From positions 58,174 to 122,173 of the forward strand of contig CAYGPR010000005.1 in NCBI GenBank assembly GCA_964351985.1: 64,000 nucleotides of DNA. The letters run 5' to 3'. Position numbers and translations under genes: made by a program. This DNA is from Meishania sp964351985 (GTDB lineage: Bacteria > Bacteroidota > Bacteroidia > Flavobacteriales > Flavobacteriaceae). Shown here piece by piece: positions 62,906 through 64,000 of the stretch. Every line of letters begins with the position of its first letter. Position 1 is the stretch's first letter. The notes beneath the pieces are model-generated. The model did no database searches and was not told the DNA's origin. It saw nothing but the letters and a program-made list of their open reading frames with translations.

Positions 62906-63604
62906 ATGAATACTAAATTTTCTATTTTAATACTTGGAATATTACTTGTCATGTCCTGTGGCAAGTCAGATACGCCACTACCAGAAATGAAGATAGAGGA
63001 CCCTGTAAGTGCAGCCTTAATATTTCCTGAAAATAACACTGAGTGTAACGAGGGTACTATTATTAGCTCTACTCAAAGCAAAGTACATTTTCAATGGAAT
63101 GAATCTGAGCACACTGATTCCTATGAGGTAATTCTCGAAAACTTAGACTCAAATGTCATTTCAAATTTCGAAACTGCGGACAATGAAAAAGAGATTACAA
63201 TAGAACGTGGAATTTCCTATAAATGGCAAGTTATCTCAAAGTCTGCGGAAACTGATATAACGGTAAGTAGCGAAATTTGGAAATTTTATAATGCAGGAGA
63301 AGGGTTGGTCAATCATGCACCTTTCCCTGCTGAAGTTATTAGTCCAACAATTGGTAGTGAGGTAACACTAGTTTCGGACCAAGTCGATTTAAAATGGCAA
63401 GCAATTGATATTGATAATGACATTATTGGCTATAAAGTATTTCTAGGTACAAACAACCCACCTGCAAATGATATAGGTACAACCTCTGATACAGAAATAA
63501 ACGCCACAGTCATCTCAGGTAGCACCTACTATTGGTATATCGAAACTGAAGATAACTCAAATAATCGTTCTACTTCTGACATCTTTACTTTCAAGGTAAA
63601 ATAA
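62906..63604 (+). CDS. Lipoprotein with two fibronectin/SusE-like Ig domains
   Basis: A 232-residue lipoprotein (ILILGILLVMSC lipobox Cys18). It has two beta-sandwich domains of similar layout: about 45-130 (HFQWNESEHTDSYEVILENLD, SYKWQVISKSAETDI) and about 140-232 (DLKWQAIDIDNDIIGYKVFLGTNNPP, TYYWYIETEDNSNNRS). The segments resemble fibronectin type III modules that often handle starch-binding or adhesion in Bacteroidota. It starts 7 bp after the giant protein's stop, so it is co-transcribed and may anchor it or help its secretion. Confidence 0.75.
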   Translation: MNTKFSILILGILLVMSCGKSDTPLPEMKIEDPVSAALIFPENNTECNEGTIISSTQSKVHFQWNESEHTDSYEVILENLDSNVISNFETADNEKEITIERGISYKWQVISKSAETDITVSSEIWKFYNAGEGLVNHAPFPAEVISPTIGSEVTLVSDQVDLKWQAIDIDNDIIGYKVFLGTNNPPANDIGTTSDTEINATVISGSTYYWYIETEDNSNNRSTSDIFTFKVK

Positions 63605-64000
63605 TAGTGTTTATTAGTTTACACCATAAATCAAAATCTCAGAACTTTACATAATTCTAATGATGATAGGAATTTGTTGTAAAACTATCCAATAGTGTTT
63701 AACCTCTCTTAAAGGGTAAATCGGCTAAAGAGAATTTTGGCAAAAAAATAGGCGAGTGTAGCGGCCATATTTTAGGGGCGTGAGAAAATAGATGCGACCC
63801 AAGGAGCATTTATTTTTCGGCGAGTTGATGAGGCTGCCTGTTAAGCATTATGTTGCATCAAAGAACCAGGCCAACGCTACATCTCGCACTAAAATTATAA
63901 AGGTTCTTAACCTTCATAATTTTGTCGTAAAATATAGCGACTGATCCGTACATTGTTTCCAAAATTATCTGTAAGCCTTGAAATCGCAGATTCACGAATA
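63605..64000. repeat. Intergenic tail with repeat copy F fragments
   Basis: Contains TTTACATAATTCTAATGATG (63648), resembling the left end of copies D and E, and a hairpin module at 63869-63923. No gene is visible; the window ends here, so the right part of the copy is not seen. Confidence 0.45.
63869..63923 (+). repeat. Hairpin module (second repeat family), copy F
   Basis: GGCCAACGCTACATCTCGCA leads into AAAATTATAAAGGTT (63891-63905), loop CTT, AACCTTCATAATTTT (63909-63923), a 15-bp stem with one mismatch. Confidence 0.55.

Noticed and set aside
48367..64000. CRISPR array or diversity-generating retroelement as an explanation for the repeats
   Set aside because: Repeats are long, degenerate and separated by whole genes rather than short spacers, and no Cas protein or reverse transcriptase is encoded in the window.

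Overview
The window looks like chromosomal DNA of a marine-type member of the Flavobacteriaceae (Bacteroidota). Supporting signs are lipoproteins with Bacteroidota-style lipoboxes, type IX secretion (T9SS) C-terminal domains, Tat-exported sugar oxidoreductases and isomerases, a carboxypeptidase-regulatory/TonB-type receptor, a short sigma factor without region 1.1, a Lacal_2735-type small protein, LytTR two-component proteins, and promoters of the TTG-N19/20-TAnnTTTG type. I cannot name a species.

Region 1 (1-12.3 kb) is a divergent sugar-catabolism locus. A minus-strand operon (a TIM-barrel isomerase cut by the left edge, SDR, zinc dehydrogenase, HUMPS-family enzyme, exported TIM-barrel isomerase) starts from a well-formed promoter at 3801-3833. 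A plus-strand series follows: Tat-type Gfo/Idh/MocA oxidoreductase, DUF1080 lipoprotein, sortilin-like propeller protein, Tat-type isomerase, D-amino-acid transaminase, KdgF-like cupin and SDR. The exported oxidoreductase, DUF1080 protein and isomerases suggest periplasmic glycoside processing through keto intermediates.

Region 2 (12.4-38.7 kb) is mostly amino-acid and peptide metabolism plus envelope proteins: serine ammonia-lyase, TSUP permease, a class V aminotransferase broken by an amber codon, M1, M24 and M20 peptidases, gamma-glutamyltransferase, a PQQ-type sugar dehydrogenase, a transglutaminase-like lipoprotein, an SLC12-type transporter, a sigma-70 factor and a frameshifted TonB-type receptor.

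Region 3 (38.7-48.4 kb) is more AT-rich. It holds a decayed AraC-type regulator, two tandem esterase lipoproteins, and a regulatory island. The island has a histidine kinase, S41 peptidase and LytTR response regulator operon, a divergent ABC exporter pair, and a separate gene that looks like the membrane domain of that kinase joined directly to the LytTR domain of that regulator. This chimera is the most striking gene in the window.

Region 4 (48.4-64 kb) alternates single genes or short operons (lipoproteins, a GT1 glycosyltransferase, an alcohol dehydrogenase, T9SS/parallel beta-helix proteins) with copies of a complex intergenic repeat. Comparing copies gives apparent empty and filled sites: GC-rich palindromes of about 20-34 bp and a roughly 60-bp hairpin module interrupt some copies but not others. 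Arms of several hairpins change between copies while pairing is kept. The layout resembles a cassette array, but no recombinase or integrase is present in the window.

Three genes are clearly broken (class V aminotransferase, TonB-type receptor, AraC regulator). Sequence alone cannot separate real decay from assembly error for the first two.
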